DNA from: Sepioteuthis lessoniana
Lineage: Eukaryota; Mollusca; Cephalopoda; Myopsida; Loliginidae
DNA length: 64,000 nt
Reading direction: 5' to 3'
NCBI GenBank assembly: GCA_963585895.1
Contig: OY757904.1
Coordinates: 70,158,567 to 70,222,566 of the forward strand
The notes under the pieces are model-generated. The model was not told where the DNA came from. It did not search any database and saw only the letters and a program-made list of their open reading frames with translations. This document shows, one piece after another, positions 34,969 to 47,514 of the stretch. The translations under genes and the position numbers were made by a program. Each line of letters opens with the position of its first letter. Within the stretch, counting starts at the first letter, position 1.

Positions 34969-35116
34969 TTATCAATGTTTTTTTCTTTAATAGAAAAATC
35001 CATGAAACATAATATGAAGCTGCAGTACGAAAGTGGAATTTGATTTCTTACAGTTCTATTCGACAGTTTTAAGTATTTCTTGTTTTACTGAATGTTCTCC
35101 AAAATCTTTTCATTTG

Positions 35117-35120
<4 letters not shown>
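34969..35120. other. Short AT-rich spacer
   Basis: Nothing recognised. Confidence 0.5.

Positions 35121-35187
<67 letters not shown>
35121..35187. repeat. (CA)n(AT)n microsatellite
   Basis: About 17 CA and 16 AT units. Confidence 0.97.
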
Positions 35188-35189
<2 letters not shown>

Positions 35190-35575
35190 TTAAGTTACTC
35201 AAATATCATGCTATATCTCAGTAAATTATTTATTCATAGTTTCATTCTCATGTAAACTAAAATAACATTTACAGCATAGGTAATTGAGTTATACTGACTG
35301 AAGCCACCTTTTTTACCCATTTATGAACTTACGTTGATATCCCTTCTTGTACTGCCAAGCGAAGAATTCCTTTTCAGAATCTCATACCACTTCTTGGTTA
35401 GTCTAGCGTCGTGACGAAGAATGTTCCCCACAGTTAGATCCAAGTAATAATCCGAGAGAAGTAGATCTGCAAAATTTCTGGGTTTAGTATCATTTCAATT
35501 AACTCAAAGTACATCGAGTTTATTCCAGAAACTATTATGGATATCGATATCGCAAAACTTTTAATTAACTCTAGA

Positions 35576-35576
<1 letters not shown>
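35188..35576. other. Stretch without recognised genes
   Basis: Nothing supported on either strand. Confidence 0.5.
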
Positions 35577-35653
<77 letters not shown>

Positions 35654-35676
35654 ATGACTATATATATATATATATA
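35577..35676. repeat. (AT)n(GT)n(AT)n microsatellite
   Basis: (TA)n to 35611, (TG)n to 35651, (TA)n at 35660-35676. Confidence 0.97.
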
Positions 35677-36084
35677 ATTTATTTCTTCCATGATACCAGG
35701 TCAAAACAATTGACCTCCCTGATAAAAGATCGATGAAACTATTACAAGTTTCTAGACTGTGAGCCAGCTTTTTCAAAATCTTGAATTAACATGCCGAGAT
35801 GATATAACGAGAGTATTGAAGATCCAAGTCTGGATGAAATAACCACCCTAGCAAATGCACTTGAAATTTAACTTTGCTTTACATCGTGTTCTGCAATTAT
35901 ACCAATCGATAGTAAATATCAGTTAGGTTCTCCTTACATATAAAATCTTTGATTAATTCAGACTTTTAAAATTATCATGATGAAGTCAAAAGTAAAAGAA
36001 ATCAGGTGTTTAAAGCTGGCTATAAACACAATATTGATTATAAATAATCTTTCTAGTAATGCATCTGTTATGATTCTTCATGGC

Positions 36085-36290
36085 ATAATTGATACTGTCC
36101 TACGTCATTGTTTAACTGAGTTCGAATTTCAGTTCCACGATTACGTTCACATTCGGACTAATAACGCAGGAAAAAGTATGAACTTCCTCTACCCTCTACC
36201 AATAGTTGCTAAAAGTTTCCTCATACAATAATAGCTTTGACATTAAGTAACAGAAGTTTGATATGCCATTAAACGAAGAAAAAAAAATTA
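36085..36290 (+). mobile_element. Decayed tRNA-derived SINE (family B)
   Basis: A box-B-like GAGTTCGAATTTCAGTTCC (36119) is followed by GGAAAAAGTATGAACTTCC, the counterpart of GGGAAAGGTATGAATCC in better copies. The shared tail AGTTTGATATGCCATTAAAC (near 36255) and an A-rich end follow. The box-A part is not clear. Confidence 0.55.
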
Positions 36291-37159
36291 TCTTCTTCTG
36301 CTTTGCCCCAATGCTAGACTTAAATAATAGCAGATATTTACATATAATATTGCCCAAACACTGGGGTTCATAATATATTGCATGTATCCCCCTACTGAGA
36401 GATAAGACATTCCCTCCTCTCACACAAAAAAAATAAAATGATATCTGGAGTATGACACTGAGCTGAATTTTATGGTGTTGTTAAGTGGTTGTGTATGGGG
36501 AATGTGAAGCCACACTTTTGTTGACATTGCTTCCAGATTCATCTTGACCTAGTGCGGTAGTACTTGCTAGGAAGCTATTTATTGTTAGAATATATATGTT
36601 TTAAAATTATTATCACCGATTAAGAATACGTGATACCATATAACAGCTCGAGCAAATTATAATTATTAATTAGCTATAATTATTTGATATATGGCTGTGA
36701 AAAAAAAACTTACGAAATAACTACATCATGAAGGTAAATGTAAATGTTCAATGAACCTGATTCTGTAAGTCATATGCATAAACTGATCCTAAAGGAGACA
36801 CACCTTAAAATCAATCATTTAGTCATCAAGCATATGTAAGAATATATTTTTTAAAGAATACATAGAGCGTAGGTAATTGTGTATTTCTCTCTTTTGACAT
36901 GAGTAATATTTGAGCGTACGTAATCAAGGTATTTATATACGCTGGATTGAAGTTGGCTAATCTTTACATCTGAAATATCAATGTTCTTAACGCCAATTTT
37001 TCTTTGGAATTTCAGAACTGTATTCCTTAAATACCTATCAGTCTCTATTTACAACGTTCAGAAAGATCAACAATTGTATGTTCTTCGTCGATGTCCTATA
37101 TATGTTGCATTCTCATATACATGTTCATGCAGGATATATACTGACGCAATGAATAAAAG
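36291..37159. other. AT-rich stretch without recognised genes
   Basis: Nothing supported. Short frames lack domains. Confidence 0.5.
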
Positions 37160-37790
37160 ACGCAGGAAGACTTCTTTAAAATATTTACCTCTCACTTTAT
37201 TGCAAGGGTTCGAAAAGCTTATTAAAAGGTTTGCGTGTGAGAGGGAGCTGGAGATCGTACAGAACTCAATATTTTGACCCTCACTCTTATGGCCGTCACG
37301 TTGTGTCTTTCTTGTTCACCTGATGCTCAACCGGAGGTCCAGAGGCCCACTCTGCTGGGTGATGGCTTCATTTACTGCATCTTATCAGCAAGTTCTCTGG
37401 TCCCCAAACTCCATCGGGGTTGCCGAGGGCCCCTTCGGTCGGGTATGGTTTTACCTACCACATCTCGTCTACCTCCGTCTCCAACTCTACAGCAACTGCC
37501 AACTGTCTTGACTTCTGTCTTGACTGAACTATATAATAGTTCAACGCCCACTTGATCGCCCACTCGATCTTTGAAATCGCGTGTTTAATCGTCATCAAGT
37601 GGAAATAACTGTCATGCAGTTCAGAGGTCACTCTCCTCCGGTGCGTCAGTCTATAAGTGTACCATCGGATTTTTTTAGCTTGTCCCATTTTTTTAGCCAA
37701 TTTCCTCTCATAACTGCTACAAGAAAGTGTCACTTCCTTCCGGTGCATCACCTTGAATGGCATTTTGGACCGGGTCGATAGTCAAAATAT
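37160..37790 (-). mobile_element. Candidate LTR (promoter and poly(A) signals on minus strand)
   Basis: The block is GC-richer than its surroundings. On the minus strand a TATA-like ACTATTATATAG (near 37530) lies about 330 bases upstream of GCAATAAAGTG (near 37195), a polyadenylation-type signal. This arrangement is typical of an LTR. The start could be TGTAATATTTTGAC at about 37791, but the opposite end and a target duplication were not found. A host promoter or an unknown repeat is possible. Confidence 0.3.
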
Positions 37791-38516
37791 TACATAGAGA
37801 TATAGAATTTTATGATTTGATATTTAGCACGAATCGTGTTGACGTTACGAATATTCATATTCCATAAGTATTGCAGAGAAAATAAGTTATAACCAAAGTA
37901 CTAAAACTGATTTCATTTATTTCCCCAGATTTAGTCAAATATTAATAACGATAGAAAATCAATGGTCAACTTTGATGTGTATATTTGAATGGATGACACT
38001 GAAAATAAAGGCAGGTCAATTTCCATTAGATCACTTATGTAAACACATACTCACGCAGATAAAAAAAATCAATCGGAAAATCAGAGAATCTTCCAGTAGA
38101 AGTTACACAATTAATTAATGTCAAAAAACAATTATCCTTATGTAATATATTTATGAACACTTCTATTCACTCTTGCATGAAATGAACAGATGTTGACGAT
38201 TACATAGGGAGATTACTTTTGTGTAATAGTTACCAACACGAAAGCGTTAGAGACTACAGATGTTTACTGAGTACAAACTCAGTTAATAATGTCTTCATTC
38301 CACACAACTCTGCCCATTGTTTCAATATTTCGTAGGTAATGGTTTACAAAAAAAGAATGGATTCCTTTGGAGTGGTGTTTAATAGGTTCACCCAGGAAAT
38401 AAAGAAAAACATTTTTTGTGCCACATTGTAAGTCTTAATAAGGCTTAACTGCTAGAATTGTCTCGCAAAAATCTAAGAATACAGTAATTTTCATACGAAC
38501 TAAGCAAACTTCTTAC
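37791..38516. other. AT-rich stretch without recognised genes
   Basis: Nothing recognised. Confidence 0.5.
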
Positions 38517-39310
38517 GGAGGCATTTCTGAAGTAACGGTTATTGTCGTCGGAAATGGACACGGTGGCCGAGTTCAAATCCTGGAATGGCTGTTTTCGTTT
38601 CATTTAAAGCCAGTAAACGGGGAAAAGTTATAGTTTGTTGGTTAGTTGTTTGGATTTTATGGCATATTAACCTTTGTAGGTTATTTGATGCCAAATATAT
38701 TATATAAAAATAATCAGTTCTATTTCAAACAATTCAGTTTAGCATGGGGAGAGAGTTTAATCGTCAAAAAAAATTTTTTTCAGGCGATTCAGTTTAGTCA
38801 AATAGTTCAATTTCATACAATTCTATTTAGCATAAACACACAGTTATATGTCAAAACAAATGTATTTCAAGAAATTCAGTTTTGCATAAGTACGCAGTTT
38901 AGTTCTACTTGACCAATAGCTAGGTCCCCGTCAGATGCTACCATTACGGGGCAGAGTGGACCTGGGAGCGACGGCAATGAAGGGGTGCTCTGTAATCCCC
39001 AAAGCTCTAGTATCACAGGAACTTCACCATCAGATTGTTTAGTGTCAAAATCAGGGTACTCGTTGAGTGCGATCTAACTCCTTTGCAGTAGTGCTGTCGT
39101 TGTATTCTTCAGCCCCAGCCAACAGAGCAATGGAAAAGTTATGCGTCCAATTGTTCTCCTTTCAATAATGTCTAGATACAAGGGCAGACTTGGCTCTGGT
39201 CAACGGTCTAGGAACAGAAAAAAAAAACTTTAAACCTGTTAAACTCAGTTTTACAAATGACCTTATGTTGCATCCTACTTGGACGGAGGGTTTGGATAAA
39301 CAAATACTAA
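38517..39310 (+). mobile_element. tRNA-derived SINE (family B), split by another element
   Basis: The head GTAACGGTTATTGTCGTCGG, ACACGGTGGCCGAGTTCAAATCC (38534-38580) parallels the tRNA-like head at 2853. The body resumes after the insert at 39132 with GGAAAAGTTATGCGTCC, AATTGTTCTCC, AACCTGTTAAACTCAG and CATCCTACTTGGACGGAGGG, matching 2955-3125. Confidence 0.82.
38632..39131 (-). mobile_element. ~500-bp short retroelement (copy 5), exact boundaries
   Basis: This copy defines the family ends. An 11-bp duplication, GGAAAAGTTAT, flanks it (38621-38631 and 39132-39142) and belongs to the host SINE. The element is 500 bp. On the plus strand it begins AGTTTGTTGGTTAGTTGTTT and TGGCATATTAACC, and ends GCCAACAGAGCAAT. 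The duplication length and variable target fit target-primed retroposition. There is no open frame of note, so it must rely on enzymes supplied elsewhere. Confidence 0.92.
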
Positions 39311-40150
<840 letters not shown>

Positions 40151-40378
40151 AAAAGAGTCAAATAGAGAAATTTATGCATTATGAAAACTATCATAGATAG
40201 AATGTCTACCTGAAGAATCAGTAATATTTGTTTTCATAATAATAAGTGCCTGTTTAAAAGTTTCAGCGAATTGGTCAATGAAATCAGCTGAAAGGAAATA
40301 CGTAATAGTGTTCGTATCTCCTCCAGTTATCTCGTAAAACAAGACATTTTAAAGAAAATATAGGTTACGCATCTGTAC

Positions 40379-40720
40379 ATGATAGGTGAAGAAGTTTTTA
40401 CGAAATACTATTTCGTGCGTATTTGTACGTATGGTCTCTTAGTCAAATATCTACGACGCAAATTACATTTGGCATTTAGCCCACATCTCAGAGGAGGCTG
40501 CAACGATTCTAGAGTTATTTGTAAGCATACATTCACAAAAGCTAGGGATGTTCTCCAGAGTATCACATCCGGAAACAAACCAACAAATGCAAGCCCGAAG
40601 GCTGCATCTCTCATGAAATTTTTGAGAGACTCATTTGTGTCTAAAAAGTACAACTTTACCGAAAATAAGTTTGAAATTACCTTCGAAAGGGAAGACAGCT
40701 GCAGGCAAAGCCTCAACTAA
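40379..40720 (+). CDS. Unrecognised 113-codon open frame
   Basis: One of the longest non-repetitive open frames in the window. It begins MIGEEVFTKYYFVRICTYG and ends EREDSCRQSLN, with mixed, fairly basic composition (LVKYLRRKLHLAFSPHLRGG) and no visible signal peptide or domain. The opposite strand is also open over much of it. It could be a fragment of a gene or repeat, or a chance frame in a slightly GC-richer patch (40440-40730). No function can be assigned. Confidence 0.15.
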   Translation: MIGEEVFTKYYFVRICTYGLLVKYLRRKLHLAFSPHLRGGCNDSRVICKHTFTKARDVLQSITSGNKPTNASPKAASLMKFLRDSFVSKKYNFTENKFEITFEREDSCRQSLN

Positions 40721-42124
40721 CCAGGAAGCTTCTGAAATGTCTCTGACAATAGTGAAACAGTTGCTTTCAATTAGGTTTAAGAGCCAAACTCCAGATCCCA
40801 GCTCTTTCTAAAGAACCGCTTTGGGCCTAAGGACACGGATTCAAATCGTAACTCTCTTCCATCCGAGCCTATCGAAGGGAAGCTCTACAAAAGATTTTAC
40901 AATTTTTGCTTTAAGTTCTTTCTTCCTATCGTTCTATCATAGGTAATGAGCCAGTAACTTTAAAAAGCGACTGAACTTACAAGCCAACATTGCATTTAAT
41001 ATAAAATAATACCAATTTTGAAACGTTAGTTATAATTCTAAATTAGTAGTCAGAATAGAGAACAATATGATAATAAAAAATTACAGGTATAAACTGTTTT
41101 ATTTTGAAAATGAATGAATCTATTCTAATATTTACTTATCCTCACTCTTTGCTTAGTTTAACAATAAGGAAATTTTTTCAAGATATAAAGCAATCAAATG
41201 TATATCACATTTCATTCAATAATGTATACTTTCAGAACAATAATTTTCATCATCAATTAGAATAATGTATTAATTACTACTCTTAGAGTATTGTGAATCC
41301 ACTTCATTGAGTTGATATCACGGAGTCTGTCTGTCTGTCTGTCTGTATCTCTCTCTCTGTCTCAAATCATTCGTCTTTATCATCCATCGTTCCTGGCTGG
41401 TCTTTTATACTGCATCCAGTGTCTGCACTGAGAGTATATATGTAAATATGCTTGCCATCTTCTACTGGTTCGTCCATGTATTCTTACTTTTTAGGAATAT
41501 GAAGGACTATGCTTAAAAAATATTTTTTTAAAATCATTTTTTCATTTAAAAGAAAAAAAAACGAATATTTCTGCAATTATTAAACTCATCTGTTTCTTAG
41601 AATATACTTTTGCTAATAAGCAGTATCATCAACATCAAAACTATTGTAAGAAAACGTAAAGGATAAATGTAAGTCAATAATTTCTATCGGTGCAATGTTA
41701 AAGTTATTTCTATTGCATTATTATATTTATTACATTATTAGTGATAAGGGTTAACGTCTGGTTGAGTCTTATCTGTGTATTAACATTTATTAGAAGTCTT
41801 TATGGAAGCAATGAAGGAGGAAAAACCAGAATCCTGTCAAACATTTATTTAACGTAACATTACTCTCTTCACGATTTTCTTCAGATAATGTCTTCGGGAA
41901 AAAAGAATTCCATTTTCTCATAGGATACAGTAAAAACTAAACTGTCTACATGTTTTCATGGCAGCTTAACAAGGAATGCCAGTCTTTAACGATTTTTAAA
42001 ATGTAAGAACGTAGCATGTGCAAAATTAAGCTTATGGTCGTTATTCAACCTATGAATTAAGAAGATTTGAAGACATCACTGTAAGAATATAGGTTAGATT
42101 AACAAGAAATCATACCCATGATTC
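40721..42124. other. AT-rich stretch; (CTGT)n at 41327-41348
   Basis: No coding or RNA signal was recognised apart from the small tetranucleotide repeat and its CT-rich continuation. Confidence 0.5.
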
Positions 42125-42726
42125 AGCAATTATAATGAACTCATCATCATCATCATGATGTAACGCTATCAGCATGGCTATCCCTGATCCACACTCGCCA
42201 CCCCTCTCTATCGTCGAATACTTTCGGCAGGTCTTCAGGACGACATCCCGTATCGGCACAGAGCTGCTGTATGTAAGTTCTAGCTGGTCGTCCTGCCTTT
42301 GCTCGTCCATGTGAAGAGGTCCACTGGATTATATCGATTATAAGCTCGTCCCTACTTCTACAACAGTGTCCTGCATGTCTGGTTCGTCTAACTTTCATAG
42401 TTTTCGTGATGAGTGGTCGGTGGCAGTACAGCTGCCGCTTTATGGGGTGCTGCCTCCATGAGTTATTCGATATTGCTCGCAGCATTTTTGTGTATTTGCC
42501 GTCAAACTTTTTCTCCTTTTGTTTAGTTGGGGTCCATGTAGTGAACTCGTATAGAAGTATCGACGCGACTACTGCTTGGAAGAAACTGCGTTTTATTTTT
42601 TTCGATCAGGTCTGACTTCCTTATGACTGATAGACTATCGTTAGATGTCCATGCCTTTGCTAGTCGCGTGTTGATGTCTGTTTCGGTTGATGAGACACTG
42701 CTTCCTAGGTAGGTGTTTACTTCACA
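42125..42726 (-). pseudogene. RTE-like retrotransposon relic, 3' end
   Basis: The minus strand reads TYLGSSVSSTETDINTRLAK, AWTSNDSLSVIRKSDL and MLRAISNNSWRQHPIKRQLY, then KTMKVRRTRHAGHCCRSRDE and RPARTYIQQLCADTGCRPED. After GWRVWIRDSHADSVT the sequence ends in an (ATG)n-rich 3' tail (plus-strand CATCATCATCATGATG near 42140). This gives the real C-terminus and probable 3' end of the family. It has two frameshifts and lacks the RT core. Confidence 0.9.
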
Positions 42727-43870
42727 CATGGCAGAGATCTAACCGAATTATCATTATCCTTTATAGCCTTTTAAATAAAAAATATATCATAATATCTATT
42801 TCATAGTTAAAAAATACATATGTACAGGTACTTCGCTAATTAAACAACTTTAATGTCAAAGAATGCGGGATATAATATTTATTTCACCTCTAACTCTCAA
42901 ACAATATATATTCATTTATATTATATTTGATTTTTTAATCAAAATCTACTGACACAGAATCAAATGCATGCATTACAAAAAATAGATACATTCTTTTAAA
43001 TAAAGGTCACGATTTTAACTAATTTTCCCCGCATAGAATTGGAAAAATGCATTGGATAATGTCACTGTGATAACAGAAACACACGAGGTAAATGACTGAA
43101 GCAACTCGAAACCCTTACCTCTTATGGTTTTATCATCAAGCAAAATGATCCTAAATAAACGGCTTTGCAATAGGATGGACAGATTGTCGGTCACACATCT
43201 AAATCAACAAATATGTGACCAAGCAATCACAGCTAATTTGAAACGCACTCCACCTATGTTCAAGATACATGTCACAGATTGAGAGTGTCTACGATTGCAT
43301 CGGCCTCGTGTATAAAGGTCAGCAGTAGACACTTACATACCAGCAAATAATTTTTACGCATGATATAGATATGATAAGTCACTATTTTATTTATAGTGCA
43401 TCGACTTTTTAAAAATCTATTTTTGAACACTTACAAAAACTCTTCATGAAAGCAACCCACCTAACCATGATATAATTTCGTTGACACCAATAAAAAAGAA
43501 AAAGAAAACACGAAAGAAAAATTACCCCGCCCTTTTGATAGGGTTTAGAATACGTTGGTTTTATCCCATACAAAGGGACATGACTCCCTGCCAGAAAAAG
43601 CAACGTCCTGGGTATGACACTAACCTTCACCTCGCGATGTACTTCTTCATAGTCATGACTCACAGGGCCACTATGAACCGGACCATTAGTACCTGTTAAG
43701 TTCCCACCAAAAATGTTTAAGAATTATTTGAAGTTGATCTGAACAACGAAAAAAAGTCCGCAGAGATGATTACACAAGTGTAAATAGGAACATAAATGAA
43801 CCTTATTCCTTAACATTCAGGCATAAAATAACTTTAAACAGGTCGACATACCGTTAAAATCAATAAATCT

Positions 43871-43872
<2 letters not shown>
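42727..43872. other. Stretch without recognised genes
   Basis: A GC-richer patch near 43120-43340 belongs to no recognised family. Confidence 0.45.
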
Positions 43873-43902
<30 letters not shown>

Positions 43903-44000
43903 CTTCCCCGCTCCCGGGCACTTCAGGTTACGAGGTGTTGTCACTTGCGTAATGCAAAGCTCTTCGAATGAATTGAGCTCTCGGTAGTCGTTAAGCGTAC
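43873..44000. repeat. (AT)n with an adjoining dispersed repeat
   Basis: (AT)n lies at 43873-43901. The next ~95 bases (CTCCCGGGCACTTC.., GCGTAATGCAAAGCTCTTCG, AATTGAGCTCTCGGTAG) resemble the sequence that follows (AT)n at 62715-62810. Confidence 0.6.
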
Positions 44001-44861
44001 GTACATAAACAAAACCAAAGTGAGATATATGCGTTAAAAATCGTCCTGCTTACGCTGAGTTTCCTCCTGGCTGCGCAGTAGAATTTCCGGTTGGTGTATC
44101 AATCAACCGGGTTTCTATCGCAGCATTGAGAGTATCGCGTGTTTAGCCACACTGAAGAGTAATGATACAACGAAACAGTTTGTCTGTGGATGACAATACA
44201 TTTCTGTTTGTATACGTGGAAAAGTAATCTTGTGCCTGAATTCTGTGTCATTGTCATTCGTATTAAGACATAATTATGTAAACAAATACAAGTTTTTTTG
44301 TTGCAAAAAATACTTTTTATACTCATTCGCTATTCACCAAATTGCATGATATTTCAGCTATGCTACACCAAATTCTCCAAATAACGAAGTGTACTGACTT
44401 ATGATAAGGCACACTTGTACAGTATACATACCGACTGAGTTTTTTTTCTCTATTTCTTAAGTCTAAGTGCTGAACAAGACAATGCCATGATGAGTATTAT
44501 TACAGGAGGTAAATATAAACAGTGTTTTTAACAGAGAAATATTTAACCAATTCAGTGTTTACTGATTCCTAAATGATTATCAAGAATTATGAGATTATTG
44601 AATAGAACTAAAAAAGAACTTATGGGAGTTTAGCAAAAACCCATATCCCGGATTCATTAATTATAATGAAATATTTAGTCATAAATTATTACTGGATATC
44701 ATTAGATGACAAGCAACTTGGATTATGGGTAAGACTTATTATATGTACATATTAACACACGTATGAAAATCTGGGTGTGCGTATTGAAATAGGTAAAACC
44801 TAAATATCAAGTAGAACAGAATTCATTCCATTTATAACTTTTACTTTCTTTTATAAAAATT

Positions 44862-44898
<37 letters not shown>

Positions 44899-45057
44899 AA
44901 TTTTATTTAAATCTCATGGGCTATTTTATGTATAACCTTACTTTATCGAAATTTAATATTAATATTTAACCAACTGCTATGGTGCTAAGTGGGTAAATGA
45001 CTTTACAAATGGTTTTAGTCCGAAATTGAAAGTAATTGACTAGTAATTGATATAACT
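44001..45057. other. AT-rich stretch; (AT)n at 44864-44894
   Basis: No gene recognised. Confidence 0.5.
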
Positions 45058-46025
45058 TGAATAGTTTGTTTGATAGGAGGAAGGAGGCCGTAAAGCTACT
45101 CGTTTATTGGGTGTAGCTTCCAGGATTTGTAAAATACAGTAGTCAACATTATTGTATTGTTATTATTAACTTGTTTTCACAATGCTTTTTGTTTGTTTTC
45201 TTGTGCTGCATGCGTTTTGTCATATGGATATTGTTATATCGCTAAGAAATCATATTTTATTTTATCAGAAAAAATGATTCATATATTATTGATGACTTGT
45301 TAATAGCATTCCTGAGTATGTTTCCATCACATTCTGTAGATGAATTGTGGCATCTAATCATCGTGTACTGGTCATCCAATTTTTGAGGTTTGCAATTTAG
45401 CGTCCAGATACTTTTTTTTTCTTTTAAACACATTTTGCTGTTTTATTTGCATTCACGCTCTACTCAGGGCACTACTTCCTGCTTCTTACTATGCAGTTGA
45501 CATTTTGCAGGTGCTGATGAATTTGCGACGAATACTTAGACATCTCCGTAGTCTGCATCTATCGTAGTTGCTGTTCGATATCGTCAGGATTTTTCCTTTC
45601 TCAATATGAAAACATTTATATTTTTTAGATGTATAGGTGATCGAATGAAGTAATCTTAGCAGATACCAAAAAGAACTTTGGCGGTAAAGTAGCTCAATCT
45701 AAGACTCCAGCAAAAATGTCAAATAGGCTAGCAAAACTTTGCTTTCGTGCGTTTAAAAATTTTCATTATAGATTAAGAATTTTCATTATAGTAGAAAAAA
45801 TCTTGGAAGACCATGTGCAAGTAATATTTGCGGCATCTTATTCATGTGTTGGCAATTAAATAACTTGTATGAAAGAACAAACAGCAGTGTTGCCACGAGA
45901 TCTTTTGCACGTGCTCCTTCGATGATTCGATTGATTTTCACAACCTTCGACATCCATTCTGATACTTCCGTAGAATTTTCATGTCACATATGACTGAGAA
46001 GCAGTTCATTAAAAAAACTTAGAAA
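45058..46025 (-). pseudogene. Old RTE-like retrotransposon relic
   Basis: At nucleotide level it follows the minus-strand copy at 23147-24157 in order. AAAGCTACTCGTTTATTGGG at 45094 matches the QLYG region. CGCTAAGAAATCATATTTTATT near 45239 matches the FFQAV region. GAGATCTTTTGCACGTGCTC and CTTCGATGATTCGATTGATT (45896-45937) match the VRAK.. and IRRILEG region. ATTTTCATGTCACATATGAC (near 45974) matches the region upstream. So many substitutions and indels have accumulated that no frame longer than a few codons remains. It is the oldest RTE copy here. Confidence 0.65.
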
Positions 46026-46147
46026 CTCTAGCTAAAAAGGCTTAGCCTTAATAGTTTTTAACGATTTCAAGGTCAGCTTTTTTTATGAAATAAATTTACA
46101 CACATACACACTCTTTGTTTGTGAGTATCTTCGACTTTCAAGATTGT

Positions 46148-46335
46148 TGTCTTGGTTTCCTTGTTTTAATGGCATATCAATCTTTGTGATTTTCAATGCC
46201 AAAGTAATGTTTACTGGATAACTGTAGTCTTACTGTTTAACTTCTTGCTGAGAAGGGGATTGTCCAGTAGTGACCGTCATTGTACGACTTGAGTTTGGAC
46301 TCATTCCTATACCGCAGTTAAGAATTTTAAAAACT
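46148..46335 (-). mobile_element. Decayed tRNA-derived SINE with shared tail
   Basis: On the plus strand it begins with the reversed tail (TTAATGGCATATCAATC at 46168, then TTTTCAATGCC). It ends with a tRNA-like head on the minus strand (GGGGCGTAGTTTTTAAAATTC, CTGCGGTATAGGAATGAGTC), comparable with CGTGGCGTAGTGGTTAAAGC and GGACTGCGGAATCG in the copy at 62842. Confidence 0.55.
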
Positions 46336-47514
46336 ACGCCCCGATGACGTTCCGTTACTTCAATGTTTTCTGTCCTTTTAATGTGGCCGATATAATCAAT
46401 AAGGAAGAAACATGTTTTCTAAATCATTTTTCATTCAAATTTTCTTCAGTTGTCACGTAATTCGGACCATATTGTTCTTTATATAACATCCACTAAAATG
46501 GTAACTTTTACAGTTTTTTTTTCCCACGCAGTAGATATTATTCTATTTGATTAATTTCTCAGTGTGCAACCAAACTATGATATGAATAATATTCTTTTAA
46601 GAGGTACTTGTCAAAGAGTGGCAGGTTTGCATTTTACTCAGAAATATATTTATTGATTAAACTCCAATGCATGACCCTGTACCGAACTTATTTCTTGTTT
46701 CATACAATGCATTCTATAAGAAGAATAATGCTTCTCAATCTGATCAAGTCCGTTATTTCTAATGTGGTTGGATTGACCTCGTAACAGCGATTCAGAGTTG
46801 TGGCTTTGGCCACACTACGCTTTGCAAGTGCTTTCAACTTTTCAGAGACAAATAGGATTTTCTCTGCTTGGGTAGAAGCAAAGATTTCTAAGCTGGGAAG
46901 CGAAGGTTGTTATGTTTCTTATCTGTCTTCTTCGGCAGCTTCATTTGTATGCACTGCGTAGACGGAGAAAATTGTATTAGGCACCCGTAAACATATTTCG
47001 ATATAAAACTGATAGAACATAGCTAAATATCTGAGCTGAAACATTTGTTTTCATTGTAGCATTTTGCATTTGTTTGTTCCACATTGTGATGCGGCAGACT
47101 CTTTTCATCAACATTGTTAACAGCTTGAACAAACTTGTGTCCGTTGTAATATGATATATTTAAAGAACCTTGAGCATGGAAAATGCATGACAGTTTGACA
47201 GATTGGCAAATTTCCAAGCAGAGGGCAAAACTGACATATGCCTTTGCAATAGTATTTTCTCAAATGCAATTCGATGTATTAGTACTTGTGAATCGTAAAT
47301 CGATTAATGTAGGAGACATATAAATTCATAAATAAAGACTTTCTCCGTCAGAAAGCGTCACTGAGACCTAGATATAAAACAGTAAGTGTAAAACGTGCCC
47401 GAAATTTTGATTTTTCAGTAGAAATATAAACAAATGCAGAAGATAAAAAATGGTATTGGTTTTCATTAGCGGCTAATGGCACTGGAAATAGGAAGTCGAC
47501 AATACTGCAACCAG
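46336..47514. other. Stretch without assigned genes; possible coding remnant at about 46700-46900
   Basis: The minus strand has about 65 open codons near 46900-46705 beginning SLEIFASTQAEKILFVSEKL, followed by KALAKRSVAKATTLNRCYEV. They have coding-like composition and no Met start. I do not recognise it; it may be an exon or transposon remnant. Confidence 0.2.

Noticed and set aside
37274-37555. 93-codon frame with Ser/Pro/Leu composition as a secreted protein
   Set aside because: It overlaps other open frames on both strands in the LTR-like block and shows no domain.
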